DNA of 64,000 nt, taken from NCBI RefSeq assembly GCF_001049495.1, contig NZ_CDWI01000014.1:248001-312000 (forward strand), given 5' to 3'. The DNA comes from Microbacterium sp. 3J1 (GTDB taxonomy: Bacteria > Actinomycetota > Actinomycetes > Actinomycetales > Microbacteriaceae). Numbering within the stretch: the stretch's first letter is position 1; the number at the start of each line of letters is the position of its first letter. The translations under genes and the position numbers were made by a program. Below, piece after piece: positions 8,219-16,742 of this stretch. The notes under the pieces were generated by a model. The model made no database searches, had not been told where the DNA came from, and saw nothing but the letters and a program-made list of their open reading frames with translations.

Positions 8219-8826
8219 GATCCCTCCTCAGGGCTGCTGCGGCGATCGCCCGCGTCGGGCAGGTCGAAGATCTCCGCCCGCAACGACACGCGGCGCATGT
8301 CGGGTCCGGTCTGTCCTCGGAACCGCTCGATCGCGCTCTCGACGAGCGCCTCGATCTCGCCGCGGAGCTTTCTGACCTGAGCCGCTGTCATATCGAGGTG
8401 GGTCGTCGTCGTCAGCCCCGCGTCACGCCATTCCTCCGGTTCGTCGCGTTGTGGGCGGTTGAGGTACTCCATCAGGGTCTCGTGCCGCAGGCGGAAGAAC
8501 TCCGACGTCACGATCTGGGCGGAAGCACGGTTCGCGGGCGACGTGGTGTCATTCGGACCCGGCACATTCACCCGCCCCTTCGGCAGTTCCCACCACCGCT
8601 CGCGTGCAGTACCGCGACCGTCGACCTCCGAGATCAGGTCGTGGGCGGCGAGTGCGCGCAGGTGGTAGCTGGTGGATCCGGAGGTCTCATCGAGCAACGC
8701 AGCGAGCGAACTGGCGGTCTGCGGGCCGTGCGAGGCGAGCAGGTCGAAGATCCGCACCCGAAGGGGATGTGCCAGCGCCTTCAGCGCGCGGGAGTCCAGA
8801 GTTCGAATCTCGGTGTGTGCGGTCAT
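8215..8826 (-). CDS. ArsR-type winged helix-turn-helix transcriptional regulator
   Basis: The 203-residue protein has an N-terminal ArsR/HTH_20-like domain (about 10-90): an ALAHPLRVRIFDLLA helix, the recognition region SGSTSYHLRALAAHDLI, and a wing ending RWWELP. A longer helical C-terminal part follows that could bind a ligand or dimerise. No metal-binding cysteine pair is visible, so it is unlikely to be a classic arsenic sensor. I place the start at ATG 8826 because a promoter ends 6 nt upstream; the longer frame to 8865 would run back through the operator. It is followed by an overlapping 72-residue gene. Repression of its own promoter is likely from the operator geometry. Confidence 0.8.
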   Translation of the reverse strand: MTAHTEIRTLDSRALKALAHPLRVRIFDLLASHGPQTASSLAALLDETSGSTSYHLRALAAHDLISEVDGRGTARERWWELPKGRVNVPGPNDTTSPANRASAQIVTSEFFRLRHETLMEYLNRPQRDEPEEWRDAGLTTTTHLDMTAAQVRKLRGEIEALVESAIERFRGQTGPDMRRVSLRAEIFDLPDAGDRRSSPEEGS

Positions 8827-8829
8827 GGT

Positions 8830-8873
8830 GCAAAGATATCTCGGCAAAGATTTCTTTGCAAGCATTTCTTTGC
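8830..8873. promoter_or_regulatory. Symmetric four-half-site operator of the ArsR-type regulator
   Basis: GCAAAGA occurs at 8830-8836 and again at 8844-8850. Its reverse complement TCTTTGC occurs at 8853-8859 and 8867-8873. The inner pair forms a perfect 7-2-7 palindrome. The outer copies each lie 14 bp away, so the whole 44 bp is symmetric about 8851/8852. It sits directly upstream of the regulator start and covers its promoter, as expected for autorepression by a dimer or pair of dimers. Confidence 0.75.
8833..8861 (-). promoter_or_regulatory. Leaderless promoter of the ArsR-type regulator
   Basis: Reading leftward, TTGCAA (8861-8856) and TATCTT (8838-8833) are 17 bp apart, and the ATG lies 6 nt after the -10. 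There is no ribosome site, so a leaderless message is likely. The inner palindrome lies within the spacer and its flanks, so bound regulator would block RNA polymerase. Confidence 0.55.
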
Positions 8874-9011
8874 ACTCGGTTCGATCGAGCCCTCACCTTG
8901 GCTCGACGAGCAGTGCTCAGCGGGCGAACGGAACCGCGATCACAGCATCAGGGGGCACGCCGCGACGATCGCCCGATCCATGCGGGCGACGCACGAAGAA
9001 CGGCGGACCGA

Positions 9012-10280
9012 CTACGCGCTCTTGCGCTTGCGCTCCATGACGATCGTGGGGGGAGCTCCCTCGTCCACCGCCGCACGGGTGATGATCACCTTGGCGACGT
9101 CCTCGGCCGACGGGATCTCGAACATGACGGGTCCGAGCACATCCTCCAGGATCGCGCGGAGGCCTCGCGCACCGGTCTTGCGCTCCACCGCGAGGTCGGC
9201 GATCGAGCGCAGCGCCTCCTCTTCGAACTCGAGCTGGACGCCGTCGAGTTCGAACATGCGCTGGTACTGCTTGACGAGCGCGTTGCGGGGGCCGGTGAGG
9301 ATGTCGATGAGGGCATCCTGATCGAGCGGCGAGACGTTGGTGACGACGGGAAGACGACCGATGAACTCGGGAATGAGGCCGAACTTGTGCAGGTCCTCGG
9401 GCAGCACCTCGCTGAACAGGTCGAGGTCCTTGCCCTTGTCGTGCAGCGGCGCCCCGAAACCGATGCCGTGCTTGCCGACGCGCGCCGAGACGATGTCCTC
9501 GAGTCCCGCGAAGGCACCGGCGACGATGAACAGCACGTTCGACGTGTCGATCTGCAGGAACTCCTGGTGCGGGTGCTTGCGTCCGCCCTGCGGCGGCACG
9601 GACGCGACCGTGCCCTCGATGATCTTCAGCAGCGCCTGCTGGACGCCCTCACCCGAGACGTCGCGGGTGATCGACGGATTCTCGGCCTTGCGGGCGATCT
9701 TGTCGACCTCGTCGATGTAGATGATGCCCTGCTCGGCGCGTTTGACGTCGTAGTCGGCGGCCTGGATCAGCTTGAGCAGGATGTTCTCGACGTCCTCGCC
9801 CACGTAGCCGGCCTCGGTGAGCGCGGTCGCGTCCGCCACCGCGAAGGGCACGTTGAGCTTCTTCGCCAGCGTCTGGGCGAGATACGTCTTGCCGCAGCCC
9901 GTCGGACCGATGAGCAGGATGTTGCTCTTCGCGATCTCGATGCTCTCGGCCTTCTGCTCGGCCGGCTGGAGCGTGCCGTGAGCGCGGATCCGCTTGTAGT
10001 GGTTGTACACCGCGACGGCGAGGGCCTTCTTCGCGGGCTCCTGACCGACGACGTACTCCTCGAGGAACGAGAAGATCTCGCGCGGCTTCGGCAGCTCGAA
10101 GTCGGCCGTGCCGTCGGCGGAGGACTCGGCCATGCGCTCTTCGATGATCTCGTTGCACAGCTCGACGCATTCGTCGCAGATGTATACACCGGGGCCAGCG
10201 ATGAGCTGCTGCACCTGCTTCTGACTCTTTCCGCAGAACGAGCATTTGAACAGGTCAGCGCTCTCACCGATACGGGCCAT
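9012..10280 (-). CDS. clpX: ATP-dependent Clp protease ATP-binding subunit ClpX
   Basis: ClpX unfolds tagged substrates and feeds them into the ClpP1P2 barrel. The 422-residue protein has a zinc-binding domain with C13, C16, C35 and C38, an AAA+ core with Walker A GPTGCGKT (125-132), Walker B ending YIDEVD (D190, E191), and the small C-terminal domain. Length is normal. The ATG at 10280 has a strong AGGAGG upstream. In this genome it is separated from clpP1-clpP2 by the deoxyribose operon about 4.5 kb away, instead of lying directly after clpP2. Confidence 0.97.
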   Translation of the reverse strand: MARIGESADLFKCSFCGKSQKQVQQLIAGPGVYICDECVELCNEIIEERMAESSADGTADFELPKPREIFSFLEEYVVGQEPAKKALAVAVYNHYKRIRAHGTLQPAEQKAESIEIAKSNILLIGPTGCGKTYLAQTLAKKLNVPFAVADATALTEAGYVGEDVENILLKLIQAADYDVKRAEQGIIYIDEVDKIARKAENPSITRDVSGEGVQQALLKIIEGTVASVPPQGGRKHPHQEFLQIDTSNVLFIVAGAFAGLEDIVSARVGKHGIGFGAPLHDKGKDLDLFSEVLPEDLHKFGLIPEFIGRLPVVTNVSPLDQDALIDILTGPRNALVKQYQRMFELDGVQLEFEEEALRSIADLAVERKTGARGLRAILEDVLGPVMFEIPSAEDVAKVIITRAAVDEGAPPTIVMERKRKSA

Positions 10281-10397
10281 GCGCGTCCTCCTAGGGGGAT
10301 CCAGAGATCGTCTACTGAGCCTAACCGCTGCATCCGACACCGGGACGCATTGGCGCGGCGACGCAGGTTTCGAGTCCGTATCGACCCCGCATGCGGA

Positions 10398-10430
10398 AGG
10401 CCCGCCCCGCGCGATGCGCAGGACGGGCCT
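10398..10430 (-). terminator. Hairpin terminator of the deoC-aldehyde dehydrogenase operon
   Basis: AGGCCCG (10398-10404) pairs with CGGGCCT (10424-10430), with a further GC-rich inner stem. It lies 15 nt after the stop of the last gene of the operon. There is no clear T-run. Confidence 0.6.
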
Positions 10431-10444
10431 CGGGTCGAACGGCG

Positions 10445-11296
10445 TCAGACCATGCTCTTCGTGTGCCAGACGGTCTTGACCTCGGTGAAGGCGGCGATCC
10501 GCTCGGGCGAGGCCGTGACGTCGCCGGGCGTGAGCACTCGCTTCAGGGTCTCGGCTGCGGCGATCTGGAGGTCGACCCACTCGAGGCCGCCTGCTCCCGC
10601 CAGGTCGAGCGCATTGACGTCCTGGTGGGCCGCGAGCCACGGCGCCATCTCGGCGGGCGAGCCGGTGAGCACGTTGACGACTCCCCCGGGCACGTCGCTC
10701 GTCGCGAAGACCTCCGCCAGGCTGATGGCCGAGAGCGGATGCCGCTCGCTGGCGATCACGACGACCGTGTTGCCCGCCACGAGAGCCGGAGCCACGACCG
10801 AGACCAGGCCGAGGAATGCCGAATCCTGCGGGGCGACGATCGCGACCACCCCTGTGGGCTCGGGCACGGAGATGTTGAAGTACGGCCCGGACACCGGGTT
10901 GGCGTTGCCTGCGACCTGGGCGTACTTGTCGCACCAGCCGGCGTACCAGACCCAGAGGTCGATCGCGTCGTCGACCTGAGCGGCGGCGGCCGAGGACGAC
11001 ACGCCCTCCTGTGCGACGATCTCGTCGATGAACTGCGCCCGGCGGCCCTCCAGGACCTCCGCGACGCGGTACAGGACCTGCCCGCGGTTGTACGCGGTCG
11101 CTCCCGACCAGCCCTTGACGGCCGCGCGCGCGGCGACGACCGCATCCCTGGCATCCTTGCGCGAGCCCTGAGCGGCGTTCGCGAGGAACGCGCCCTTCGC
11201 GGACAGCACCTCATAGGTGCGTCCCGATTCGCTGCGGGGGAAGGCTCCGCCGATAGCCAGCTTGTACGTCTTCGGCACGCTCAGTCGCTTGCTCAT
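10445..11296 (-). CDS. Truncated aldehyde dehydrogenase family protein lacking the catalytic half
   Basis: The 283-residue protein aligns by pattern with the N-terminal cofactor domain of aldehyde dehydrogenases: a [10 protein letters not shown] segment where NAD-dependent enzymes have GNTVVLKPAE, and [10 protein letters not shown]. It then ends without the LELGG glutamate loop and without the Cys-containing catalytic domain seen in its neighbour. It therefore cannot catalyse the normal reaction by itself. The frame is intact and starts by ATGA overlap with the full-length enzyme, which argues for a maintained gene rather than decay. It may be a structural partner of the full-length dehydrogenase or of DeoC. 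Confidence 0.85.
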   Translation of the reverse strand: MSKRLSVPKTYKLAIGGAFPRSESGRTYEVLSAKGAFLANAAQGSRKDARDAVVAARAAVKGWSGATAYNRGQVLYRVAEVLEGRRAQFIDEIVAQEGVSSSAAAAQVDDAIDLWVWYAGWCDKYAQVAGNANPVSGPYFNISVPEPTGVVAIVAPQDSAFLGLVSVVAPALVAGNTVVVIASERHPLSAISLAEVFATSDVPGGVVNVLTGSPAEMAPWLAAHQDVNALDLAGAGGLEWVDLQIAAAETLKRVLTPGDVTASPERIAAFTEVKTVWHTKSMV

Positions 11297-12735
11297 GCTG
11301 CAGCCCCCTTCAGGTACGCGGTGAGGCCCTGACGTCCGCCCTCACGGCCGTATCCGGACTCCTTGTAGCCGCCGAACGGGCTCGACGGATCGAATCGGTT
11401 GAACGTGTTGGCCCAGACGACGCCCGCGCGCAGACGGTCCGCGACCGCGAGGATGCGCGATCCCTTGTCCGACCAGATGCCCGCCGACAGACCGTAGGGC
11501 GTGTTGTTCGCCTTCGCGATGGCCTCCGCCGGCGTGCGGAACGTCAGAACCGAGAGGACCGGACCGAACACCTCGTCGCGGGCGATCCGGTGAGACGCCT
11601 CGACGCCGGTGAAGATGGTCGGAGCGAACCAGAAGCCCTTCTCGGGGATCGCGCACTCCGCCGTCCATCGCTCGGCCCCCTCGGCCTCGCCGATGTCGCT
11701 GAGCTCGCGGATGCGGGCCAGCTGCGCCGCGGAGTTGATCGCGCCGATGTCGGTGTTCTTGTCGAGCGGGTCGCCCAGACGCAGCGTCGACAGACGGCTC
11801 TTGAGCCGGTCGATGACCTCGTCGTGGATCGACTCCTGGACGAGCAGGCGGCTCCCGGCGCAGCACACATGCCCCTGGTTGAAGAAGATGCCGTTGACGA
11901 TCCCCTCGATCGCCTGGTCGACGGGCGCGTCGTCGAACACGATGTTCGCGGCCTTGCCGCCGAGCTCGAGAGTGAGCTTCTTGTTCGTGCCCGCGACGGC
12001 CCGAGCGATGTCACGTCCGACGCCCGTGGATCCCGTGAAGGCGACCTTGTCGACATCGGGGTGGCGCACGAGCGCGGCGCCGGTGGAGCCGGCGCCCGTC
12101 ACGATGTTGACGACCCCCGCCGGCAGGTCGGCCTGCTGCAGGATCTCGGCGAAGATCAGCGCCGTCAACGGCGTGGTCTCCGCAGGCTTCAGCACCACCG
12201 TGTTGCCGGCGGCCAGAGCGGGGGCGAGCTTCCACGCGAGCATCAGCAGGGGGAAGTTCCACGGGATGACCTGGCCGGCGACGCCCAGTGCGCGCGGGTT
12301 CGCGCCGAGTCCCGCATAGTCGAGCTTGTCTGCCCAGCCGGCGTAGTAGAAGAACCAGGATGCGACGAGGGGCACGTCGACGTCGCGGCTCTCCTTGATC
12401 GGCTTGCCGTTGTCGAGGCTCTCGGCGACCGCGAGCTCACGAGCGCGCTCCTGCACGAGACGCGCGATGCGGAACAGGTACTTGCCGCGGTCGCGACCGC
12501 TCATGCGCGACCAGGTCCGGTCGTACGCGCGGCGCGCAGCGGCGACGGCGCGGTCGATGTCCTCGTCGTTCGCGGACGCGATCTCCGCGATGCGCGATTC
12601 GTCGGCGGGCGAGATGGTCGTGAAGCTCGAGCCCGAGCCGTCGACGAACTCGCCGTCGATGAACAGCCCGTAACTGTCCTTGAGGTTCAGGACGGCCTTC
12701 GACTCGGGGGCCGGGGCGTATTCCAGAAAAGTCAT
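11293..12735 (-). CDS. NAD(P)-dependent aldehyde dehydrogenase
   Basis: The 480-residue enzyme has the full family set: PWNFP with Asn160, GNTVVLKPAE (177-186), FTGSTGVG (233-240), the general base Glu257 in LELGG, and the nucleophile Cys291 in GHVCCAG. It oxidises an aldehyde to the acid. Its place after deoC suggests acetaldehyde released from deoxyribose 5-phosphate as substrate, giving acetate; this is inference from context. ATG 12735 is 11 nt after the deoC stop, and the stop overlaps the start of the truncated paralogue. The longer upstream frame was rejected because it runs through deoC. Confidence 0.92.
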   Translation of the reverse strand: MTFLEYAPAPESKAVLNLKDSYGLFIDGEFVDGSGSSFTTISPADESRIAEIASANDEDIDRAVAAARRAYDRTWSRMSGRDRGKYLFRIARLVQERARELAVAESLDNGKPIKESRDVDVPLVASWFFYYAGWADKLDYAGLGANPRALGVAGQVIPWNFPLLMLAWKLAPALAAGNTVVLKPAETTPLTALIFAEILQQADLPAGVVNIVTGAGSTGAALVRHPDVDKVAFTGSTGVGRDIARAVAGTNKKLTLELGGKAANIVFDDAPVDQAIEGIVNGIFFNQGHVCCAGSRLLVQESIHDEVIDRLKSRLSTLRLGDPLDKNTDIGAINSAAQLARIRELSDIGEAEGAERWTAECAIPEKGFWFAPTIFTGVEASHRIARDEVFGPVLSVLTFRTPAEAIAKANNTPYGLSAGIWSDKGSRILAVADRLRAGVVWANTFNRFDPSSPFGGYKESGYGREGGRQGLTAYLKGAAA

Positions 12736-12746
12736 CTTCGGGGTTC

Positions 12747-13748
12747 CTAGTCGATCGTGACGTAGTCGGGGCCGGAGTAGTGGCCGGTGGCGAGCTTCTG
12801 CCGCTGCAGCAGGACGTCGTTGAGCAGGCTCGAGGCGCCGAAGCGGAACAGGTGGGGCTGGAGCCACTCCTCTCCCACGGTCTCGGCGACGGTGACGAGG
12901 TACTTCACGGCGTCCTTCGACGCGCGGATGCCCCCGGCGGGCTTCACGCCGATGCGCTCCCCCGTGCCGCGATACCAGTCGCGCACGGTCTCCAGCATGA
13001 GAAGCGTTGTCGGCAGCGTCGCCGCAGGCTGCACCTTGCCGGTCGACGTCTTGATGAAGTCGCCGCCGGCGAGGATGCCCAGCCACGACGCGCGCTTGAT
13101 GTTGTCGTACGTGGAGAGCTCGCCGGTCTCGAGGATCACCTTGAGCGACGCGTACGAGCCGTCTGCGCGACGACACGCCTCCTTGACCTGTGCGATCTGG
13201 TCGTACACGAGTCCGTAGCGCCCCGAGAGGAAGGCCCCTCGGTCGATGACCATGTCGATCTCGTCGGCACCTGCGGCGACGGCCTCGGCGGTGTCGGCGA
13301 GCTTGATCGCGAGCGAGGATCGCCCACTGGGGAACGCCGTGGCGACGGCGGCGACCGAGATCAGCCCGTCGTCGGGATCCCCGTGCGCGGCTCCGAGCGC
13401 CTCGACAGCGCCCGCGACCATGTCGCCGTACACGCAGACCGCGGCGACCTTCGGGGTCGACGAGTCCGCGGCATCCGGGTTCTTCGCCTTCGCGACCAGC
13501 GACCGCACCTTGCCGGGCGTGTCCGCTCCTTCGAGCGTCGTCAGGTCGATCAGGGTGATGATCTTGTCGAGGGCCCAGGCCTTCGACGTCGTCTTGATCG
13601 AGCGGGTGCCGAGCCCGGCCGCCCGCTGCTCGAGGCCGACCGCGTCGACCCCCGGGAGTCCGTGCAGGAAGCGGCGGAGTGTGGCGTCGTCCGGCTCACC
13701 GCCGAGGACGTCCACCGCCGTTCTGCGGCTGAGTTCTTGGGTCGTCAT
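12747..13748 (-). CDS. deoC: Deoxyribose-phosphate aldolase
   Basis: DeoC cleaves 2-deoxyribose 5-phosphate to glyceraldehyde 3-phosphate and acetaldehyde, allowing growth on deoxynucleosides. The 333-residue class I aldolase has Lys233 in GGDFIKTSTGK as the Schiff-base lysine and a later GVKPAGGIR block with the second conserved lysine. It is longer than the short bacterial form of about 220 residues and resembles the long (animal-type) class, with an N-terminal extension of about 60 residues. It overlaps the regulator gene by ATGA. Phosphopentomutase and nucleoside phosphorylase are not in the window. Confidence 0.95.
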   Translation of the reverse strand: MTTQELSRRTAVDVLGGEPDDATLRRFLHGLPGVDAVGLEQRAAGLGTRSIKTTSKAWALDKIITLIDLTTLEGADTPGKVRSLVAKAKNPDAADSSTPKVAAVCVYGDMVAGAVEALGAAHGDPDDGLISVAAVATAFPSGRSSLAIKLADTAEAVAAGADEIDMVIDRGAFLSGRYGLVYDQIAQVKEACRRADGSYASLKVILETGELSTYDNIKRASWLGILAGGDFIKTSTGKVQPAATLPTTLLMLETVRDWYRGTGERIGVKPAGGIRASKDAVKYLVTVAETVGEEWLQPHLFRFGASSLLNDVLLQRQKLATGHYSGPDYVTID

Positions 13749-14680
13749 CGTTCCTCCAACAATGCTCGTGCTGTGGTCTCATCTGTCACCAGGACGCTGC
13801 ACAGGCCGCTCGTCACGACTGTACGCGCGATGTCGTGCTTGGCGTCACCCGCGGTCACGAAGATCGCGCGCTTCGCTGCCCGCAGTCTTGCGAGGTCCAC
13901 GCCGACCGTCCGCGCATCGAGCTGCGGGTCGACGATGTTGCCGTCGGCGTCGATGTAGCGCCCGAGCACATCGCCGACGGCGCCCCGTCGCGCGAGCTCC
14001 TCGACATCGGATGCCGTCAGGTAGCCGTTCTCGACATGGGCGGAGCTCGCGTCGCACGGACCCGCCGTGAACAGGAACGCCTGGGCCTCGGCGGCCTCCT
14101 CGAGCACTCCGGCGACGGTGCGATCCGCCTCGATGGCCTGCTTCGTCTCGACCCGCTCGAGGATCGCCGGGCTGGGAAGGAGGGACACCTGTCCGGAGGC
14201 GCGCTGCGCGATGGTGACGGCGAGGCCGGCGGCACCGCCGGAGCGGCGGTTGAGGCTCACTCCTCCGTTGAGCTGCACGACGCTCACGCCCGTGGCCCAT
14301 CCGTCAGGGAGCGCCTCGGCCACGGCGCGGAGAGTCCGGCCCCAGCTGACTCCGAGCGTTCGGGGCACCGGCCGCATGGATGCCAGGTAGTCGGCGGCGG
14401 CCTGTGCCACGCGCTCCAGCGTGCCGTCGTCGCCGTCCGGAGCCGGCACGACCACGGCCGCAGTGAGTCCGTGCATCTCGACGAGCTGCCGTTCGAGGCC
14501 GAGACGTCGGGCGCGCGGATGGACGATCTCGATCCGCACGATGCCGCGCTCGCGCGCCTGGGTGAGCAGCCGCCCGACCTTCCAGCGCGAGAGCTTGAGG
14601 ATGGCGCCGATCTCGTCCTGCGTCTTGTCCTCGTCGTAGTACAGCTCTGCGACGCGGACCATGGTGAGATCGTCTTCCAC
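13745..14680 (-). CDS. SorC/DeoR-type sugar-binding transcriptional regulator of the deo operon
   Basis: The 311-residue protein has an N-terminal helix-turn-helix (about 5-50) with the TQDEIGAILKLSRWKVGRLL signature of SorC-family regulators, followed by a phosphosugar-binding domain. A phosphosugar such as deoxyribose 5-phosphate is the probable effector, given coupling to deoC (4-nt overlap). GTG 14680 is selected over ATG 14662 because a GGAGG site lies 6 nt upstream. The first gene of the operon is thus its own regulator. A perfect palindrome 57 bp upstream is the best operator candidate. Confidence 0.88.
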   Translation of the reverse strand: MEDDLTMVRVAELYYDEDKTQDEIGAILKLSRWKVGRLLTQARERGIVRIEIVHPRARRLGLERQLVEMHGLTAAVVVPAPDGDDGTLERVAQAAADYLASMRPVPRTLGVSWGRTLRAVAEALPDGWATGVSVVQLNGGVSLNRRSGGAAGLAVTIAQRASGQVSLLPSPAILERVETKQAIEADRTVAGVLEEAAEAQAFLFTAGPCDASSAHVENGYLTASDVEELARRGAVGDVLGRYIDADGNIVDPQLDARTVGVDLARLRAAKRAIFVTAGDAKHDIARTVVTSGLCSVLVTDETTARALLEER

Positions 14681-14701
14681 GGCATCCTCCTTCGGTGACC
14701 A

Positions 14702-14748
14702 AGCCTACGCTCGTGTCATCTTTCGCGCACGCTTTCGCTCATATGAGC
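14702..14748 (-). promoter_or_regulatory. Promoter region and 12-bp palindrome upstream of the deo regulator
   Basis: GCTCATATGAGC at 14737-14748 is a perfect palindrome. A TAGGCT -10 candidate reads leftward at 14707-14702, 21 nt before the GTG. Two copies of CTTTCGC lie between them at 14720-14726 and 14732-14738. A palindrome of this kind just upstream of a SorC-type regulator is a natural operator candidate. No convincing -35 is visible. Confidence 0.5.
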
Positions 14749-14790
14749 ATCCGCTCGGCATGCACCCGCGCATTCGCCGGGAAACGACGA

Positions 14791-14820
14791 GAGGACGCCA
14801 GCCCTGGGGCTGACGTCCTC
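14791..14820 (-). terminator. Terminator of the clpP1-clpP2 operon
   Basis: GAGGACGCCAGCCC and GGGCTGACGTCCTC form a 14-bp stem (one G-U pair) with a 2-nt loop, 16 nt after the clpP2 stop. A short T-rich stretch follows on the minus strand. Confidence 0.75.
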
Positions 14821-14836
14821 CCGGAACCTCGTGCGC

Positions 14837-15478
14837 TCAGACGCGCTTGCGCGAGGAGAGCACCTGGTCGACGATGCCGTACTCGAGCGCCTCTGCGGCG
14901 GACAGGATCTTGTCGCGGTCGATGTCGCGGTTGACCTGCTCGACGGGCTTGCCGGTGTGGCGAGCCATCGTCTCCTCGAGCCAGGTGCGCATGCGGAGGA
15001 TCTCCGCCGCCTGGATCTCGATGTCGGAGGCCTGGCCGTGGCCCGCCTCGCCCATCGCCGGCTGGTGCATGAGCACACGGGCGTTGGGAAGCGCGAGACG
15101 CTTGCCGGGAGCACCCGCGGCGAGGAGCACGGACGCGGCGGAGGCCGCCTGGCCGAGGACGACGGTCTGGATCTGCGGCGCGACGTACTGCATCGTGTCG
15201 TAGATCGCGGTCATCGCGGTGAAGGATCCACCGGGCGAGTTGATGTACATCGTGATGTCGCGCTCGGAGTCCTGGCTCTCCAGGACCAGGAGCTGCGCCA
15301 TCACGTCATCGGCCGACGCGTCGTCGACCTGCACGCCGAGGAAGATCACGCGATCTTCGAACAGCTTGTTGTACGGGTCCTGACGCTTGAAGCCGTACGC
15401 GGTGCGCTCCTCGAACTGGGGGAGCACGTAGCGGCTGGAGGGAAGGTCGCCAGCAGAGCGGAAGGTGGGTGTGTACAT
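14837..15478 (-). CDS. clpP2: ATP-dependent Clp protease proteolytic subunit ClpP2
   Basis: This is one of two different ClpP subunits that form the mixed tetradecameric protease barrel in actinobacteria. The 213-residue protein carries the catalytic triad Ser113 (GQAAS), His138 (LMHQP) and Asp185 (NRD). The N-terminal extension before the core, about 30 residues, is typical of the second subunit. It is encoded 20 nt after clpP1 and shares its message. A hairpin terminator follows. Confidence 0.95.
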   Translation of the reverse strand: MYTPTFRSAGDLPSSRYVLPQFEERTAYGFKRQDPYNKLFEDRVIFLGVQVDDASADDVMAQLLVLESQDSERDITMYINSPGGSFTAMTAIYDTMQYVAPQIQTVVLGQAASAASVLLAAGAPGKRLALPNARVLMHQPAMGEAGHGQASDIEIQAAEILRMRTWLEETMARHTGKPVEQVNRDIDRDKILSAAEALEYGIVDQVLSSRKRV

Positions 15479-15498
15479 GAGAATCCTCTCGCTCTCGA

Positions 15499-16089
15499 TT
15501 AGTTGACGTCCGTGCCGCCGCCGCCGACCACGTCGGTCGCGGACTCGCGGATGTGGTCGACGAAGCCGTACTCGAGCGCCTCGTCGGCCGTGAACCAGCG
15601 GTCGCGGTCACCGTCGGCGTTGATCTGCTCGACCGACTTGCCGGTCTGAGCGGCCGTGATCTCGGCGAGGCGGTTCTTCATCGAGATGATCAGCTGCGCC
15701 TGCGTCTGGATGTCGCTCGACGTGCCGCCGAAGCCACCGTGCGGCTGGTGCAGCAGCACTCGCGCGTTCGGAGTGATGTAGCGCTTGCCCTTGGTGCCGG
15801 CGGTCAGCAGCAGCTGGCCCATCGACGCGGCCATGCCGATGCCGACGGTGACGATGTCGTTGGGCACGAACTGCATCGTGTCGTAGATCGCCATACCCGC
15901 GGTGATCGAGCCACCCGGCGAGTTGATGTACAGGTAGATGTCCTTCTCCGAGTCCTCTGCAGCGAGAAGAAGGATCTTCGCGCAGATCTCGTTGGCGTTG
16001 TCGTCGCGCACCTCTGATCCCAGCCAGATGATGCGGTCCTTCAACAGCCTGTCGAAGACGCTCGTCGCGAGGAGGGGTTCTGCAGCCAT
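15499..16089 (-). CDS. clpP1: ATP-dependent Clp protease proteolytic subunit ClpP1
   Basis: The 196-residue ClpP paralogue has the triad Ser89 (GMAASMG), His114 (LLHQP) and Asp159. It assembles with ClpP2 into the two-ring protease that receives substrates from ClpX or ClpC. It starts at ATG 16089 and is the first gene of the pair. The C-terminal tail is glycine-rich (VVGGGGTDV). The gap of 81 bp upstream towards the TPR gene should hold the promoter, but I cannot point to a clear one. Confidence 0.95.
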   Translation of the reverse strand: MAAEPLLATSVFDRLLKDRIIWLGSEVRDDNANEICAKILLLAAEDSEKDIYLYINSPGGSITAGMAIYDTMQFVPNDIVTVGIGMAASMGQLLLTAGTKGKRYITPNARVLLHQPHGGFGGTSSDIQTQAQLIISMKNRLAEITAAQTGKSVEQINADGDRDRWFTADEALEYGFVDHIRESATDVVGGGGTDVN

Positions 16090-16170
16090 GTCAGCTCCTG
16101 ATTCCGTGTTTCAGTGATTCGAATCTACCGGCGTCAACGCGGCGCTCAGGCCGTGTTCGCCGTCGGCATA

Positions 16171-16665
16171 TCAGGCGTCGAGATCAGCGATCTCGTGCGC
16201 GTAGGCGGTCATCGAGCGGTGATAGCGCGGAAGGTGCGGCACGAGCGCGAGAAGCGCGACCGACAGCCCCTGGGCGGGTCTGCCCGCACTCGCGAGGATC
16301 AGCGAGTGCACGGTGGCGATCGCGTCCCGGTAGGGTGCGTCGACTGAACGCGCCTCCTCAGCGCGGATCACGGCGAGAGCATCGTCGAACGCACCGAGGT
16401 TCCGCAGCGAGCTCGCCAGCTGGATCACGCACTGCGGGCGGTGCTCGTCGTCGAGCCCCAGCGCGAGCGCGCGCCGGTACAGTTCGACGGCCTCGGCGGG
16501 ACGCCCCGCTGAATCGCGGGCGCCGGCGCGCTCGAACTCCGCGCGCGCGTCGTCTCCGCCCCGCTCGGCGGCGAGGGCGTCGATCCGCGCGATGATCTCG
16601 TCGCCGACCTCCTCGCCGGACGCGTCTGCCCAGACCTCGTCGATCCGCTCATTCCAGCTCTTCAT
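16171..16665 (-). CDS. Tetratricopeptide-repeat protein
   Basis: The 164-residue helical protein has TPR-like repeats: a paired-helix segment around 48-75 with GRPAEAVELYRRALALG, and a second around 80-110 with SSLRNLGAFDDALAVIRAEE. No signal peptide or membrane segment is seen, so it is cytoplasmic. TPRs mediate protein contacts; the partner is unknown. ATG 16665 was chosen over GTG 16671 because GAGGAG ends 5 nt before it. It lies alone between the tig terminator and the clpP operon. Confidence 0.75.
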   Translation of the reverse strand: MKSWNERIDEVWADASGEEVGDEIIARIDALAAERGGDDARAEFERAGARDSAGRPAEAVELYRRALALGLDDEHRPQCVIQLASSLRNLGAFDDALAVIRAEEARSVDAPYRDAIATVHSLILASAGRPAQGLSVALLALVPHLPRYHRSMTAYAHEIADLDA

Positions 16666-16696
16666 CGCCACTCCTCATCACGCTTCCTACGCGAAA

Positions 16697-16724
16697 AGGG
16701 GCGGATGCCGCAGCATCCGCCCCT
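16697..16724 (-). terminator. Rho-independent terminator of tig
   Basis: AGGGGCGGATGC pairs perfectly with GCATCCGCCCCT around a 4-nt loop, and TTTT follows on the minus strand. It lies 18 nt after the tig stop. Confidence 0.85.
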
Positions 16725-16742
16725 CTCGTCAATCGACTACGA

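Noticed and set aside
8827..8865. Regulator start at ATG 8865, giving 216 residues
   Set aside because: It would place the operator within coding sequence, and a promoter with 17-bp spacing ends just before ATG 8826.
9012..10934. ClpX extended to 640 residues
   Set aside because: The extension covers the terminator and the aldehyde dehydrogenase gene. ATG 10280 has AGGAGG and begins the normal zinc domain.
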